The notes beneath the pieces were generated by a model. The model saw only the letters and a list, made by a program, of their open reading frames with translations. It had not been told where the DNA came from and made no database searches. From NCBI GenBank assembly GCA_944990035.1, contig CALYLX010000035.1, forward strand, positions 124,001-188,000: a stretch of 64,000 nt of DNA. Direction: 5' to 3'. Each line of letters opens with the position of its first letter. The stretch's first letter is position 1. Source of the stretch: Clitopilus passeckerianus (lineage: Eukaryota; Basidiomycota; Agaricomycetes; Agaricales; Entolomataceae). Positions 35,328 to 47,381 of this stretch are shown one piece after another. Made by a program: the position numbers and the translations under genes.

Positions 35328-37407
35328 TCAGTCAAAATCCAGAACGCCTTCATCCTCATCTGCGGTGAGGTATTCTAGTTCTTCATCCTCTGAACCATAT
35401 TCTTGTCCAGCTGAATCCAAATCAACCTGAGAGAAACGATTGTGCAACCCAACGTCAGATGATCTACTTGGTGACTCATTGTGGTGCAAATGGGAGTTTT
35501 GGTCTTGGGTGGCTGATAGCGGCTTGACACCCTCAATGCCATATCTCTATCGGAAGGCAAATCAAATCTGACTCTAAGCACCAACTCTAAAAAACCTCAC
35601 ACACCTTTAAGATCTCCATGATCGTTCCAATGGCGTCTTTGTTCCGAAGGAATCCTTTCACCGCGGACAATAACTGAAATATCTCGGGATTACGTTCCAC
35701 GCCAAAATTGTCCAGACCTATACCGCGAATATAGCGGGCAAACGCTTCCTTGTCTTCTCCGACAAGAGCCGCCAACCCCTCAGCAAAATCTTGAGGTAGA
35801 GAAATTTCATGGCGGTCAAGGTCTATTACTAGCTCAGCTACTAACCCAGACCCCTGATATCCCAACTGCAACCCGAAGTCTGGTTGCAGTGACTGTATTA
35901 AAACATGCCTCAGTCGAATGGACTGAAACCGAGAAAGAGCTTTAGTCTCCTCGATACAGAAAGAGCCGGACCGGGAACGGTCAAGGAGAAACTCGCTAAA
36001 TGATGCATGAATGAAGCGCAAAGGCGCCTGTCTAGCCTGGTATGAAGAACTATCGGCGGTTGGAATTTGTAGGATCGAGTGTAGATCCACAAGGTGATGG
36101 TACGTGAGGCTCCCAGAAGGCAGGAAGAGAAAACGTTCAAAGGAGGTAGGGGCCCTCCCATTGTAGTCCCCAAATAGTCCGAGGTTAAGGTTAAACCGCC
36201 CGGCTCTGAAGCACAAAAGCCCAAAGACGTCGAGAACAATGGGAACTGACTCCGGTAGCACTGAGCGCATGATGAAAAGATACAACGCATCGAGCTCGGC
36301 AAATGGAGCGTCCCTTGCTTTGCTCGAAGGATTAATGCCCAAGATCGATTCTAGGGCCACTCTGGGATCCTGGCGAGGGCGCTCCAGATATCGTGTAGCG
36401 GTGGCAGCGTAAATGAAGTGGCCGGATGATTTCTTGAGGAGCGTGGAAACAGTCCCTTCTGGTGGCCAGGATGATCCGAGGTAGGGGTGGTGTAGTCTAA
36501 GTTCGCCGAACCTGCATTCGAGATACAACTCGATATCGGCGTCGGGGTTCTGCGTGTCATCCAACACGACGGTACGGAGTAAAATGTGAAGAGGAGTGTG
36601 CGAGAAACTGGTACGGATTTGACGTTCTGGGCGACTGGCGACAAGGAAACGCACTGGACAATTGTCCTGGTCAGCGTAAGATGTAATGGCCTGGAGTAAT
36701 TCACGCTGCTGAGACTCGTGATCCTTCCCAACAATGCTCTGGCAGCACTCGTCCAGTCCATCTATCACAATGACTTGTGGCCCCAAACCGGCATCCAAAC
36801 CCGCTGCCTCTAGGGGTTGAATGATAAGCTCCTCCATCTGATACAAGAGTTTCTTTTCAAACAGGCCCACGTCGTTGAGGATGGCATGTTCTATGTATGG
36901 ACGAGTGGATGGAATGGAGAGCGTAAGCTGGTATGCGAGTGTAGGGATGAAGCGAGTGGTTTCATTTCGTCCTATGACAGTTCGAGAGAAGAAAAAGCTG
37001 GCGGCGAGGACCTTCAGCTTTGCCCATTGTTCTGCAGAGGTCTGTGCGATGGCGGACTTCCCCGCCCCCATCGCACCGTGTAGCCACATGATAGGCTTCG
37101 AGGGGTCATCAATGCCTCGCGCCCAGCGATCGATGGCATCCAGAACAGCCTTTCGAGTGTCTGGATGGCATTTGGGAGGATCGAAGCGTTCGTTAGAATT
37201 AAACAGTGCCCCGAAAGCTACATGCCCCTTGAGGATTTCCATGGCATCTGTACATTAATGAGTTACGAATGTAATAGTGGTGTTGCCTTGCGTACCTTTG
37301 GACGGCGGGTGATTCTGGATAACATGGATATTGGTATCTCGTGAGCTTGTGATCGTTGAATGCTGGAAGCGAAGGCTAGGTCCTCCACCATTATGCGAGG
37401 GCTGCAT
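35328..37407 (-). CDS. NAC5: NACHT STAND NTPase with acidic C-terminal tail
   Basis: About 657 aa from exons 37407-37296, 37247-35605 and 35546-35328. The introns are 48 nt (GTACGC..GTACAG) and 58 nt (GTGTGT..CGATAG), all phases consistent. The N-terminal motif is FQHSTITSSRDTNIHVIQN. Walker A is GAMGAGKSAIAQT, Walker B is VIVIDGLDEC, then RFLVASRPERQI. The helical C-terminal half is complete (LVDLHSILQIPTA; RFIHASFSEFLLDRSRSGSF). The 72-aa tail starts Y-G-I-E-G-V-K-P-L and ends EDEELEYLTADEDEGVLDFD, an acidic end homologous to NAC3. No stop or frameshift is visible, so it is likely functional as an NTPase; ligand and partner are unknown. Confidence 0.9.
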
Positions 37408-40400
37408 CGGAAGAAGTGGGAAAGCAAGGTCGCAAACGCTTAGACCTGGAGCACGTCTTTACCTGGTAGTGATGGCGACAAAACAGATTGTACAGTACAA
37501 TGATACGCACATGCTAAAGGAAGAATTACAAGAAGAAGGCGTCTTGGCAAATATAATCAATGATGTCAACAGTGCATGAGACCCAGCTCCTTACAACCAT
37601 CTAAAACTCCCTCTCCCTCTCACAACGATGTTCATCATTCCACCAAGCGATCATTGATCATGCAGTATACGCAGCTCTGTCCGACTGGCGGCGGCGGCAG
37701 CCAGGCAATTATTGAGAGAAAATCAGGATTCTCCTCGACCTCTACCTTGATAAGTCCCTGGGCCTCGGAGACTTTCACCGAAATCATTCTCCACGAATTC
37801 GAATACTGGCGTTATCCCGGGCTGAGAGGAAGTCATCGGCGATTTATGGCCTGAGAGCCCAAAACTCAAAAGATATATATTTTCTCCCAGCCCATCTCAG
37901 ACCACGACAAAGTCCTAGCTCAACGCGACTTCAATCGGTTGAGAACGTTCCCACATCTCCTCACAGTGCTCTCCAGGTCTGCCGCCATAGCAACTTCAAC
38001 TTTCAGCCCAGCGAGAGGCACAGATCACCTGGAAGGCGACCTAACGAAGAACTTGTGCGAGGGGAAGCTGGGGAAACCCGGCCTCCGTGGTAGGTGCTAA
38101 TCACCGTACTCGACATTGCGGGTCTGGCTCTCGAGGTTCCGCATGTGATGCCTTTCCCGCAACGCTATCTTCCAACACCAACCTGGACTCCCCGGCTCCC
38201 CGGCCCGGTCGTCTCTGGGGGTTGAAGTGGGCAACAACATCGTCGGTACCATCAGGGGATAAACTGCAGGGGTCATGGATGGATGGGCTCGCATGAGGCG
38301 AGCCGTTGAAGACACGTCCTAAGGTCCACTCATCCAATCTGATCCAAAACGACTAGTCGGGAAAGTAGGAGTTCAATGCTCCCGAAATTCTGGTGGTAGG
38401 GCGGACGCAGTATTGGCGTTGGAAGCTAGTCCGTGAGGGAGGGCGAGAAGATTGGCCGGGGATTAGAGCAGCGGCATGCTCAAAGAGCGAAAGTGATGGA
38501 TCATTTGGCGATGTTGGAGTAGAATTGGTGAGACTCGTGGATTTGACGAGTATCTTGTACCCGCTGCCCTTCCTTTGACGTGACCTGGCCGGGACGCTTC
38601 CTCGTTGAATGTATGACGATGGTCCTGAATCGATCATCTTCCGATACAATCCAAGTAATCTTGATGCCGTCCAGGCACGAGAATCTGACGCGTACGCTAT
38701 TGGATCTCCTGCAGCTCCCCCACGGACGTCCAGGACACGGGTTGCTGAGCACCAAAAATGAAAAGAACGCGATGTTGCGTTTGCAGCTGCATGCGTCGTT
38801 TTCTTGAGGTTGTCATGGTCTTCTCGTACCTGAAAGGGTGTGCAAGTGCCGAAAAACGCTCAAAACGAGCGACAGGTGCCAGATGCCTGAGGCATGCAGG
38901 CCAAGTTCCTGTAGGCCGCTGGATGCAAAAGATTAGGCTTGGTGGGTAGGAAAGACGGAAGCAACTTACTGCAACAGTCTCTGGTTCTTTCATTCAGTCG
39001 CCCCTTTTGAGGCTGATTGAATTGCACGAACCTATTCATCAGTCATTAATTAGTCTACTTGTCACAATCGGAGAAGATAATGGAAAACATACATGGACCA
39101 GCCGGTTTCTCGTTATCCGAGGTTGAGGTTCTCCTAGGCAACCTTCACCAGATCTTCTACACTGGATACCCCAGGACCAGCGGGATGGTGTGTTCAGAAA
39201 GCGCCGAGGAGAAAATGTTTTGCAGAGTTGAGGTGCGGAAGAGAGGCCAGAAACGGAAGTCAAGGAGAGGGGAAGGCCAGTTTACGACTTAGAGCTGCAT
39301 GATGGTAATGGGAATAACGAGAGTGCTGATATCGGCGGGGAGGGGAATGTTTGGTGTCGATTTCAACGAAGGGGACCCTTGCCGTAGATGAATGGGATGC
39401 CAACCAAAAGCGACGTCTTGCTGAGGTTTTGTTGTTGGATAGTGCAACGATGACCGTGGATTGGTGCAAGGCGGCAGGAGCTGCCGGATAGCTTTCTCGC
39501 TGCAGCCAACAGCCAGGAATTGGGGTCAACCAGATGCTTCCTTCTTCACGCAGGAAGCGGGTGACGGTGCTTGTAGTTGACAGCAAACAGAAGACGCCAG
39601 GTGTCTGCCTCTGTTGGCAGAGGGGGGGTTGAGTCGGGTACGGTGTCGCGGGTAGGAGGTGCAGGATTGCGCATCGTGCATAGAGCCGGTAGGCTTCAGC
39701 TTCGCCACATTAAGATGAAATTTCATGGGGAAGGTCTAAAGATACCGAATTAGGTTGAGGAGGCATAGGAAAGTCCATCAGGACATACCACTGTCGACCA
39801 TTCTTCTCACTCTCGAGCGTACAGCATCCGAGGAAATGAGCTTGGTTAAATTGGGAGGCTGGGGAGAAGGCGATCATGCAGGTCACGACTTTGCGGTATA
39901 CGGCGCGAATTGGCACAGATGGTCAGGACCACGAGGTATTGATGTCAACGGCAATTTGGGCGATAAAGATGTCGACCACCAGTAGCGGGTGATTGTGAGC
40001 TTCCTGGAGCTGTGTGCACCACGATACGCCAGTTGTTGATGAAGTCGAGTTTCAGCGGCATGACCGAAGGGCAGCGCATCAATGGTATGGCGTCTCTTGC
40101 AACAAAAAGCCATAAATTGTCATGGCAGGCCAGGTTGCTTCGTATCAAGAACATTGAATCCTCGACGCAAGAAAACGGCCATGAAACCAGTTGGGAGTTG
40201 GGTGGAGGTCGTGCTGTCGAGGGTTGAACGAGTTTGCGCGAGTGCAAAGCCTCGTATATGGTGGCGGCAGGTGGGTAGCGTCGGGACCAAAACCTTTCCA
40301 CGTCGAATGCGAGTTCGGAGGAATCCTTCACCGGATGTTTTGAACTGGATATCTTGAGACCAGAGAACGGGACGGCGTGCGATCGGAGGACCTTGGAGAG

Positions 40401-40628
40401 CTAGGATGATTCATAATCTATTGCAAATCATGAGCTCGAAAAAAACTCAGGATACTGAGAGAAAGACGCACCGTGCACAATTGAAGCCTCTCAACTCTTC
40501 GCAGATGTGTTAGCATTTGCGTTGTAAAGCACCGGTTTCAGCTGCCCAAGGTGCATCGAGTTTTAGTCCCAAGAGCGGAGAGGAGGAACTCAGGAACTGA
40601 GGAAAACGAGCTTGGGAATTAGCTGGAT
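37408..40628. repeat. NAC5 5' flank and spacer repeat copy S7
   Basis: Spacer copy (landmark near 38862-38880, CGAGCGACAGGTGCCAG). The minus strand holds remnants such as PQFLAVGCSEKAIRQLLPP near 39.5 kb (compare PAIGCSTEGFSQLLPP in S1). No intact gene. Confidence 0.55.
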
Positions 40629-40690
40629 CACGTGTGCTTCCTAGTCTTTATTGGGCGCTTGTGGGCAAGGGTTAGGAATTTGAAAGGCGC
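40629..40690. promoter_or_regulatory. CACGTG box plus conserved module (copy at S7)
   Basis: CACGTG at 40629-40634; element from 40653 to 40690 (GGGCGCTTGTGGGCAAGGGT.. ending GAAAGGCGC). The offset is six bases longer and the core is altered (GGCAAGGGTTAGG). Confidence 0.45.
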
Positions 40691-42051
40691 CCTCTTTCTG
40701 TTCAAACTATTCAAACTATTCAATCTATTGCAACTATCTCATCTATGCTCTCGAGCACCCAAACGCTACCTAAACACCGTCCGCGTCAACAACGAGGAGT
40801 AGGCCTTGGCTTCGAGGGGGGAAATCTTTTCAATTGCTTAGCTGGAATCCTCAGCATCGTTCCAGGCGGACATTTGCTTTGTTCCACCTTCAGTCGTATT
40901 CGTTGGACTATGGTACGCTCGATGGAATTTCAATGATCCTCGTCTACTAGGTTCTAATCTCTTGTTTCCTTATTTCTCTTTTGTAGCTTTCATCTCCGAT
41001 CTCATCATTCGCTCGCTCTATTGAAATCCAACCTCAGATAGGTCCACCCCTCGCAAGACTTTTAGCGTATGTGCTTTACTCAGCAGGAGGGCTCAAGAGC
41101 GAAAATGAAGAAAGTTAAGCAATACCTACGCTGACCATTGTTTTCTATATACCTCATCTACGGTTTCGGCTAGGTTCTTAGTCCGTAACCATGGGCGTTT
41201 TCCTCTATCGCTGTTAGATCTATCCAACGTGGGATGGGTGCAACGGAAGAAGCGAAGGGTATGAAATGGCAAGAACTAGGATCTATGGTGGACTTGAATG
41301 CGTCCGATGGCCCCGAGCCCAATATACTTGCAAATGGCGACTCTTGCGCTCATTATAAAAAGAGGATCGCTCTGTTCTTTGCGTTTTTCTACTTCGACCG
41401 AGAACGTTCTACTCTGGCTCCTCCTCGTACGGCTATGGCTTGAAATAGCAGAGCTTTCTGAACTCTCCCTACGTCTATCTCGCAATTCAGGCTATCCCTA
41501 GTCACCAGGCCTCCGTTCCCAATCTTCTCTCACTGCACTACCCTTTCCGTGAATCGGCTTTTCTGACCTTTTCGTGAGTAAAAACTGCGTATAAGATGCC
41601 AACTTCGGTCTGGGGGCATTTTGTACGCTATCTGCTACACTACCACCTCTTACCGAATTTTTAAAGCATCACGTCCAACAGGGCATGTTCCTGGGAACAC
41701 CTCTACCATGGCAACTTGAGTGGTATACCTCATGAAATGCTACTCTCGTCAACTTCTTCAACGACCTCGGGCGTCAATCTCCCCTTCACATTCCTTCGTT
41801 GTAAGGGCTTCGCCAGACCTTTTTGCTATGTCTGACAAGACGGATATTCGAACCGCTGGAGGACTCTTCTTGAAGTCTGGAGCGAGTGTAACGAACGCCC
41901 TGTGAGGCATCGGGTGTACAATTTACTATTATGATAATTAGAATAACCTAACCTACACGGCCGGTGTCTACGACCAAATCAAACTATTCGAATGGACACG
42001 GATATTGGAACGACAACCTTTGATTGGATCGCATGAATACGTGGAAACATG
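40691..42051. other. Interval downstream of NAC6 without a recognised gene
   Basis: No gene supported. The last ~200 bp match the 3' flanks of NAC1 and NAC2 (basic-tail class). Confidence 0.45.
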
Positions 42052-44032
42052 CTAGTAAGACAACCGGGCATACCCTTTCTCAACGTTTCCTCTTCTTATT
42101 CCTGTTCCGCTCAGGGCAAACAATCTCTCCACCCCGAGTTCATACCCTTCAATGAATGTCTTGAAGTTGCGGACCCCGTGTTCCTACGGAAAGAAAGTCA
42201 GATTTGTCAAGAGCGGAAAATGATCCTGGCTACACACCTTCAAGTATGCTAGGATAACTTCAATTGCAGTTTGATCAGGGATTCTATTATTTTGAAGCAC
42301 ACCTCCAAGCTCCTTGCAATTTCGATCCACCCGATAACAAGCTAAGTTCTCTCTATGAACATGGGCTGCAAACACTTCCTTGTCTGCTTCGATCAAAGCT
42401 GTCAACCCCTCGACAAAACCTTTAGGTGGAGAAGTCCGGACTGCTCTGAGTTCGAAAAGTAAGTTTATTAAGAACCCATTTTTCGCATATCCCTGCTTGC
42501 GTCCAAAATCTGGTTGTAGAGACTGTTTGAAAATGTGCTTCAACCGATTTGAGAGAAACCGAGGAAATGCCGTATCCAGCTTGACACAGAAAGAAGGTCC
42601 GGACCGGGACCGGTTTGTCAGGAATTCACTGAATGAGACATGGATGAACCGAATAGGCGACTTCTTGGATGGAATTTCTGATGGAATTTCAAGGATTGAG
42701 TGTAGATCCACAAGGTAAGTGTACGGGACAGATCCAGAAGGTAGGAAGAGGGAGCGTTCCAAGGAGACAGGGGATAGGTAATGACAGTCAGTAAATAGCT
42801 GTTTTGACCATTGTGATTGTATGCCGGTGAAGCACATAAGCTCAAAGATGCTGAGAACAACGGGACGTGAATCCAGCGCTACCGAGCGGATGATGAGGAG
42901 ATACAATGCATCGAGCTCGGCAAATGGTGACTCCCTCGCATTGATTATGGTGCCAACGTTCAAGATAGCTTCGAGAGCGGCTCTGGGCTCCTGTTGGGGA
43001 CGCTTCAAATATCGGGCTGTGGTGGAAGCGTAAATGAAGTGACCGGAGGATTTCTGGATGAGTGTGGAAATGGTGCCATCAGGCGGCCACGATGAACCGA
43101 GATAAGGGTGGTCGTGTCGAATATCATCGAAGCTGCAATTGAGAAATAACTCGATATCAGCGTTGGGGTTCTGCGTATTATCCAAGGTAATGATGCGAGA
43201 CAAATTGGCTAGGGGGGTACGGGAGAAACTGATGCGAATTTGGTGTTCTGGGCGGCTGGCAACGAGGAAGCGAACCGGACAATCGGGCTGACTAGCGTAC
43301 GATGTGATAGCCTCGAGTATCTCGCGCTGCTGAGCCTCGTGATTCTTCCAAACCCCATCCTGACAGCACTCGTCCAGACCGTCTATCACAACAATTTGTG
43401 GCCCCAACTCGCCATCCGAACCTGCAGCCACTAGTAGTTGAATAATGAGCTCCTCCATCTGATGCAGGAGGCCTTTTTTAAATAGGCCTATGTCCTTGAG
43501 AATCGCGCGTTCTATCTGTGGCTGAGTTGACGGAATAGACAGCGTAAGTTGGTACGCAAGTGTTGGAATGAGATGCGTGCTCTCGTTGCGATCAGCTAGG
43601 GTTTGTGAAAAGAAAAAACTGGCCGCCAGGACCTTCAACCTTGCCCATCGTTCTGCAGATGTCTGCGCTATGGCGGATTTCCCCGCCCCCATTGCACCGC
43701 GCAACCACATGACAGGCTTCGAACGATCACTAAGGCCTTGAGCCCAGCGATCGATGTTCTCTAAGACCGCTTTTCGGGTATCTGGATGGCATTTTGGAGG
43801 GTCAAAGCGTTCGTCGGAGTTGAATAGAGCTCCAAACACAACATGCTCGTTGAGAATTTGCATGGCATCTGCAACTTAGTGAGTCGGCAATGATCGGTGT
43901 GCTGACCTTCAACATACCTTTGGGAGGAGCATGATTTTGGGTAACAGTGATATTTGTATCGCCCAAGGTTGTAACTGTGGAATCTTGGATATGGACCTTG
44001 ATCCCCCTGTGGTCATCCTCCGTGGTTAGCAT
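42052..44032 (-). CDS. NAC6: NACHT STAND NTPase with shortened, frameshifted tail
   Basis: Exons 44032-43918, 43868-42238 and 42183-42052, with introns of 49 nt (GTATGT..TTGCAG) and 54 nt (GTGTGT..CCGTAG). About 625 aa. The N-terminal motif is IQDSTVTTLGDTNITVTQN, Walker A GAMGAGKSAIAQT and Walker B IVVIDGLDEC. The NTPase and helical regions are open throughout. The tail exon opens as in NAC1 (E-H-G-V-R-N-F-K-T-F-I-E-G-Y-E-L), but one G is missing in CACCCCGAG (CACCCCGGAG in NAC1 and NAC2), which shifts the frame. In the unshifted frame the sequence would go straight from C-P-E-R to N-K-K-R-K-R-stop, so most of the tail had also been deleted. As it stands the tail is 43 aa, ends G-Y-A-R-L-S-Y and lacks the terminal basic cluster. 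Confidence 0.85.
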
Positions 44033-46200
44033 AGGTAGAAGTAGGTGGACAACGAGGTGGGCGCTTATTCACGGCATTGTTGGCACTCGATACCTACCAC
44101 GAGGCAACCTTGAGGCGCAGATACAGAGGTTAAACGGGATCAAAACGGTAGAAGTATTGAAAGATGCTATACACGAATAAATACGCCAACAAAAGTATTC
44201 AAAAAGTGTAGCATGTGCAATGAGTAGCGCCGCAGGCGTGGACATGCTAAGCCGGCAACCAACAGCGGCCATGGGTAGAAAACGTCAGGCTGAGGAGAAT
44301 AGTCTGGAACTCTAGATGTCAAATGTCGAAAGCTGACCAGGCAAGTTGAAGTGAACCAATAGGGAAATGACTTTATGGAAGAACAAATGCTGGTGCGAGG
44401 TGAATATGCTCGAACGCAGACATAGAGGTAACCGTATCTCAGGCATAAGTTCAGAGGAGGGTCGCGCCAATCCTCTCCATACGACGTGCGCCCCAAAACC
44501 CACTGGTCGATTCTCGACCAACATAATCCGCTCCCCCGATAGCAGTGAAACCCTGGGCCAACCCTCTTGGACTCCCCAGCTTCGCCTTGCAACGTCTTTT
44601 CCGCAGTTCTACCCTCGGCATCAACTTCAACATCCCAGCCCTCCAAGCATTTCATCTTCTTGGCCGCCTCCAAGGGAAATGTAAATCCGTGTGTTGGCGG
44701 GCAGCGAAGGCGTTGATAGTGCTGATAATGCATTCGACTCCCCGTCGCGTTAAAGGGGATATGGATACGGCATTCTTCGAGAGACGCTGGTGAAGACACG
44801 GCTGAAGATGTACGTTATCCAGCATGAACCAAAAAGGTGGTCGAAGAAGCAGAGGTTGCTCCTAAAATCCAGGTGATAGGACGCAAGCGGTATGGTGTTT
44901 TAAGGTAGTCCCCGAGAGAAGGCGAGAAGAATTGCCGGGGTTTAGGGTAGACAAGGCCATCGTTCGTTCCAACCCAACCAATACGAGGTTGGAAATATTC
45001 GAGTGAAGGAATTAGGGTATGAGGAACAGGGTCTTGTTTGCTGCGCGACGACTGGTCATGAGTCCGTTATCCTCCCATATGACCGGGGTAAGCTTGACTT
45101 CGTCCGGGCACGAGAGCCTGACACGGATTCCAATGCTAGTCCTACACGGAGGTTCGGAAGGTTGGCTGCTAAGCGTTGAGAATTGAACATGGAAAAAATG
45201 CAGTTATGGGTGTGCAGCTACATGCGTCATTTTCGTGAACTGAGGTCCGTAACGTTCTTCTTGTGGCTAGAACGGTGAAAGGTACAAAGTGGGCATGCGC
45301 TGGAAGAAGCCTATAGTAGCAGGAGGTTCCAGCATGTCTGATGTGTGCAGACCAAATTGACGTCGCCTCCGCGACCTACTCCGCTGGATGACTGCTGAAT
45401 GCAGTCGTTTAGTATTGATAGGCAGGATAAAGGGCGGAAGAAACTTACAACGAGAGCCTCTTCCTCTTTTCTCCCGTAGCCCGCTCCGCCCTACAGACTC
45501 CCATTGGTTCCTCTTCCGTAGGTCACCTGTCCTGGTCATAGCGTATTGAATTGTAGTAACCTATCCATTCAAGTCATTGGTCAGCCTACGTCTTATAGTC
45601 TGAGTAGATGGTGGAAACCCCTACCCAGAAACCAGCCGATATTGCATCATCCAAAATTGAGCGTCTCATAGACAACCTTCACCAGATGTTTTGAAATGAA
45701 TATCCGGGGACAAGAGAACAGGATGGCTTGTGTTCATAAGGTGCCAGAGCAGCTCATGCGCCGAAGAGTTTCGATCATACATAATCTATCTGAATTCATG
45801 AGCGGGTGAATTCATATTGTTGAGAGAAGTATGCACCGTACATTGACCGTGCGTAGTAGTCATCTCTCAGTTCTTCAAACATGTGCCCGACAATTTTCAG
45901 TCTGATCACAGGGTTCGGCTACTTTGTAGTATGAAGACATGGGAGACGTTGAGCCCGGCGAGCAGGGAGATGCGTCAAGTTGCCAGTACTCCAGTGAGCA
46001 ACAGATAGACTCGAAGGCCAGGAGGGAAACGAGAAACAGTCGTTGTTGCTGCACCCAATTGTGGAATTTTTGGGCGCGTGATGGCTATTAATATCCGGAA
46101 GCTCTGATGCCGCTTCCGGGTCGGTGGATTCGCTCTCATCACCCTCTCCTTCCTCTCGACTTTTGCACATTGAAATGTGAACTACTCATGATATAATGCC
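44033..46200. repeat. NAC6 5' flank and truncated spacer repeat copy S8
   Basis: Last spacer copy of the array (GCCTATAGTAGCAGGAGGTT near 45310). It has a large internal deletion: the parts homologous to the two ends of S7 meet near 45.7 kb. A minus-strand remnant near 45.87 kb reads KIVGHMFEELRDDYYAR. The promoter module is absent. A small minus-strand frame (45919-46170, acidic start) is not supported further. Confidence 0.5.
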
Positions 46201-46498
46201 AAATTTACATGAAACGGTACGATCTTGTAACCCGCCTTGGGTCTTCACCGCTATGGAAATCTAGGCGGCGTTGGCTGCTGAGCGTCTGCGGGGAACCTTG
46301 AGGGCGGCTGGCTACTTGTCTGGTAGCATCATTTATCACCTCAATCATTCAGCGCGTTTGACGCTGTTGGAATGAGAACACCTCAAGCTCCCAGAGACGG
46401 AAAGGAATAGCTGAAATAGGATAGAGAATATCGACGATTCCACCTTAATATCCCAATGACAAAAGTACTAGCCCTTCATCAGGATCGAAAGCGTTCCA

Positions 46499-47381
46499 TC
46501 AGACCCAGTCTTTATTTATGTGCATCCCCCAGTCAAATTCTAGTAGAGGAAGATTCAATGGTGAGTATAATACGAGAGCCACTTAGATTCATCACGTACC
46601 AGCAACGGTTCTCTTCTCATCGTCCCTAATCAGACTCTTTATCGAGTAACTACCACGCGCGAGCAGGCCAGAAGGGGCCTCCTCTTCGTGGAACTCCACT
46701 CGAAATGGCGTTTTGGCATCCTTATTTGGCCCGTATGTTCCAATGAAATGCTCGGTGTTATCCACTGGGTGATATATGAGTTAGGAGGAAGTTATCCTTC
46801 GTTTGAGAGGAATCCCACCCTTGATTCCTTTTCTTTTCACGACTTGATAATATTTGATTCCCTGTAACCGTATTCATATCAGTTTTCTTTCGCCCACCTT
46901 AGAGGAAAGGCGAGGTCTGAGGATTAGGACTCACAGAAATGATATCGCTGCTAACATTGAACGACATCCTGATTCTATTGCAACGCGATACACATTCAAC
47001 AAGAGCTCCGAAATAATCCTGAAACGATAATGCACACGCACCGAAATTTCACGCCCTCCTTGATAGTTACCACCCTCTTATCCGAGTCTCCCTCGGGATC
47101 AAACCAGACTGCCTTGTCGGCTGGCAGGTCGGGCGATAGAACTTCCACACAAGTCACTTTCAACTACGAAGGAGTTTGAGTCTTGCACACTTTCGTTAAG
47201 TTGGTAACGTCATGATACTCACGGAGCCAGGTCCACTCGGCGTATCAGTAGAGATCCCAAGAGATTTCTTCCACCGCGCTAAGCTCTCGTCCTCGTCTCC
47301 GAGCTTTTCGTACTGTTCTCGAGTAAGTTTGCCAGGGATAAATTGGGTTGGGATCAGGTCGTCGTTATCTGAAGAGGACAT
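46499..47381 (-). CDS. RDI1: Rho GDP-dissociation inhibitor (RhoGDI)
   Basis: Six exons: 47381-47223, 47163-47042, 46974-46935, 46861-46819, 46764-46600 and 46539-46499, giving 189 aa, normal for fungal RhoGDI. All introns are GT..AG of 54-73 nt. The N-terminal regulatory arm has the family hallmark DEDESLARWKKSLG (residues ~30-43). The Ig-like domain follows: VTCVEVLSPDLP, TIKEGVKFRIRMSFNVSSDI, then YYQVVKRKGIK, FIGTYGPN, EEEAPSGLLARGSYSIKS, and the C-terminal FDWGMHINKDWV. In the family this protein binds prenylated Rho/Rac/Cdc42 GTPases, extracts them from membranes and blocks GDP release. Acts in the cytosol. It is a housekeeping gene marking the end of the repeat array. Confidence 0.95.

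Noticed and set aside
3000..46200. RIP-type mutation as the cause of array decay
   Set aside because: Some stops fit C-to-T changes, but others are indels or A-to-T, and three NACHT copies remain intact. Not supported by eye.
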